Positions 62,909 to 64,000 of a stretch of 64,000 nucleotides of DNA are shown here, piece by piece. The translations under genes were made by a program, and so were the position numbers. The notes under the pieces were generated by a model. The model ran no database searches and was not told the DNA's origin. It worked only from the letters and a program-made list of their open reading frames with translations. The stretch covers positions 2,008,001 through 2,072,000 of the forward strand of contig NC_134686.1 in assembly GCF_024713945.1 (NCBI RefSeq), in the 5' to 3' direction. The stretch's first letter is position 1; every line of letters begins with the position of its first letter. Source of the DNA: Dermatophagoides farinae. Lineage: Eukaryota; Arthropoda; Arachnida; Sarcoptiformes; Pyroglyphidae.

Positions 62909-63496
62909 TCACATCGATCGTAAGGCAGCCAAACGTTTAGATAATTCATCTTCTTTGGTCGATTCTTTTGCCGATGCTAATGTTGATGTAGCTGCATTCG
63001 GTAATTCAAGATTCAATTCTAAACCGGCTTCATCGGCTATCTGTTTCATAAGGCTATCGGTTTGTGCTTCTGGTGACATTGTACCCATTGCATTACTAAT
63101 GGTACTTTCCATAGTATTTGTTTGTACATCTAAATCTTCGAATTGTTTTTCAAATTTATCCATAATCTGTGAAATTTTCTCCAAATTCATTGATCTCATT
63201 GCTGAATCCATGGCTTTTGTAACGCCACCGATTGATTGTGCAATAGATTTAGTGGCTACAGCTGTTTGTACACGGCTTGCTACGGCATCAACACGGCTTG
63301 CCATTCGTAAAAAATTTAATGCTTGATTCTTTTCACGTATAGCATTTTCAGCATAAATACGGGCACCTTCAACATTACCATTTTGGATGGCTTTTTTACA
63401 TTTTAATTTCTGTACACGTTCCTGTTTTTCTGAACGTTTTGAATGACGTTCCAATTCTTTGGCAGCAAATTTTAGATTGAATAAATGTTTATCCAT
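62909..63496 (-). CDS. CHMP1: CHMP1, ESCRT-III subunit
   Basis: A single exon of 195 codons (human CHMP1A/B 196-199). The opening MDKHLFNLKFAAKELERHSKR is the family signature. NGNVEGARIYAENAIREKNQALNFLRM and ARVDAVA-type blocks follow, then MNLEKISQIMDKFEKQFEDLDVQT and the acidic C-terminal half. The last helix DELSKRLAALR is a MIT-interacting motif for Vps4 and spastin-type partners. CHMP1 recruits Vps4 to ESCRT-III filaments in multivesicular body sorting, abscission and membrane repair. Intronless coding region; an upstream untranslated exon cannot be excluded. Confidence 0.95.
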   Translation of the reverse strand: MDKHLFNLKFAAKELERHSKRSEKQERVQKLKCKKAIQNGNVEGARIYAENAIREKNQALNFLRMASRVDAVASRVQTAVATKSIAQSIGGVTKAMDSAMRSMNLEKISQIMDKFEKQFEDLDVQTNTMESTISNAMGTMSPEAQTDSLMKQIADEAGLELNLELPNAATSTLASAKESTKEDELSKRLAALRSM

Positions 63497-64000
63497 ACTT
63501 TGTGGTGGTGAATCAAGTAGGTTACCAATTTTGGATTAGAGATTTTTTTTTCTTTATATACCAATATACCAATATTAAGATGAAAATTCACAAAAATAAA
63601 AAATGTTTGTATTATCGTCATTCAAACACAACAAGAACAAAACACAACAAACAAATACTCACATTTCACACATAACACACACACACACCCAATGACATTA
63701 CAGCTGATATAAATAAAAACAAACAAAAGCACCATCTGTTGATGGGAAAATGTAATTTTAAAAAAATTTTCTTTTTTCCGATAAAATCAATGATGATGAT
63801 GATTGGCCATAAAATGTTCATTATATCATCATAATATGTTGTTTATATCATCATTGGCCTTGTTTTCAATGACATTTTGTAATAATAATTTATGGCAATT
63901 CGATTTTTATTTTTTCGTTCGCTATCACCAGAGTAAAAAAAAGAAAAGAAAAGGCGTGTCCGATTTTTATTCAAAATTACCAGTTTTTTTCTGTGTGTGT
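63497..64000. promoter_or_regulatory. 5' flank of CHMP1
   Basis: About 500 bp upstream of the CHMP1 ATG with (CA)n near 63677-63689 and AT-rich runs. No TATA box at a convincing distance and no other gene. The window ends in a (TG)n tract. Confidence 0.4.

Overview
This is eukaryotic nuclear DNA. It is very AT-rich, full of poly-A/T tracts and di-, tri- and tetranucleotide microsatellites, with short (about 50-150 bp) GT-AG introns and compact genes. The gene set (Disabled, RNF170, CNOT4, cystinosin, CHMP1, SREK1IP1, an NRF-6-type acyltransferase, a Dicer) is metazoan. The base composition, CAA-rich poly-Gln tracts and small introns suggest an arthropod, most likely an astigmatid (dust- or scab-type) mite. 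That taxonomic call is inference. No rRNA, tRNA, transposon, integrated virus or CRISPR array was recognised.

Layout. 0.2-1.4 kb: RNF170 (-). 5.2-7.7 kb: an orphan membrane-protein exon (-) and a divergent eIF4E-like gene (-). 8.1-10.7 kb: two tandem mitochondrial 3-hydroxyacyl-CoA dehydrogenase (HADH) genes (-). 10.7-16.2 kb: a low-complexity gene desert. 16.2-24.0 kb: Disabled (+), a PTB endocytic adaptor with a possible alternative last exon. 25.2-28.3 kb: an intronless protein kinase (-) and two long imperfect hairpins resembling miRNA precursors. 28.5-31.4 kb: NRF-6-like acyltransferase (+). 32.1-33.5 kb: membrane-anchored short-chain dehydrogenase (+). 33.5-39.1 kb: a second desert. 39.1-43.1 kb: CNOT4 (+). 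44.8-45.3 kb: a secreted Asp-rich acidic protein (+) with a CRE/TATA/Inr promoter. 45.4-52.8 kb: a full Dicer (+) between two intronless orphan genes (-), sharing a short bidirectional promoter region with one and almost overlapping the other tail to tail. 53.0-54.6 kb: cystinosin (-). 57.9-58.9 kb: SREK1IP1-like zinc-knuckle/RS protein (+). 60.8-62.6 kb: selenoprotein-P-like secreted protein without its redox Sec/Cys motif (+). 62.9-63.5 kb: CHMP1 (-).

Exon models were built by hand from splice signals. For every multi-exon gene listed, except the single orphan exon at 5.2-5.5 kb, the phases close from start codon to stop codon. The genes do not form a pathway. The functional themes are small-RNA/mRNA control (Dicer, CNOT4, eIF4E-like, SREK1IP1), endolysosomal traffic (Disabled, CHMP1, cystinosin, RNF170 at the ER) and lipid metabolism (HADH pair, NRF-6, SDR). 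The most interesting material is the Dicer locus with its convergent partner, the two miRNA-like hairpins, and three genes (Disabled, CNOT4, SREK1IP1) where phase-consistent alternative processing can be read from the sequence.
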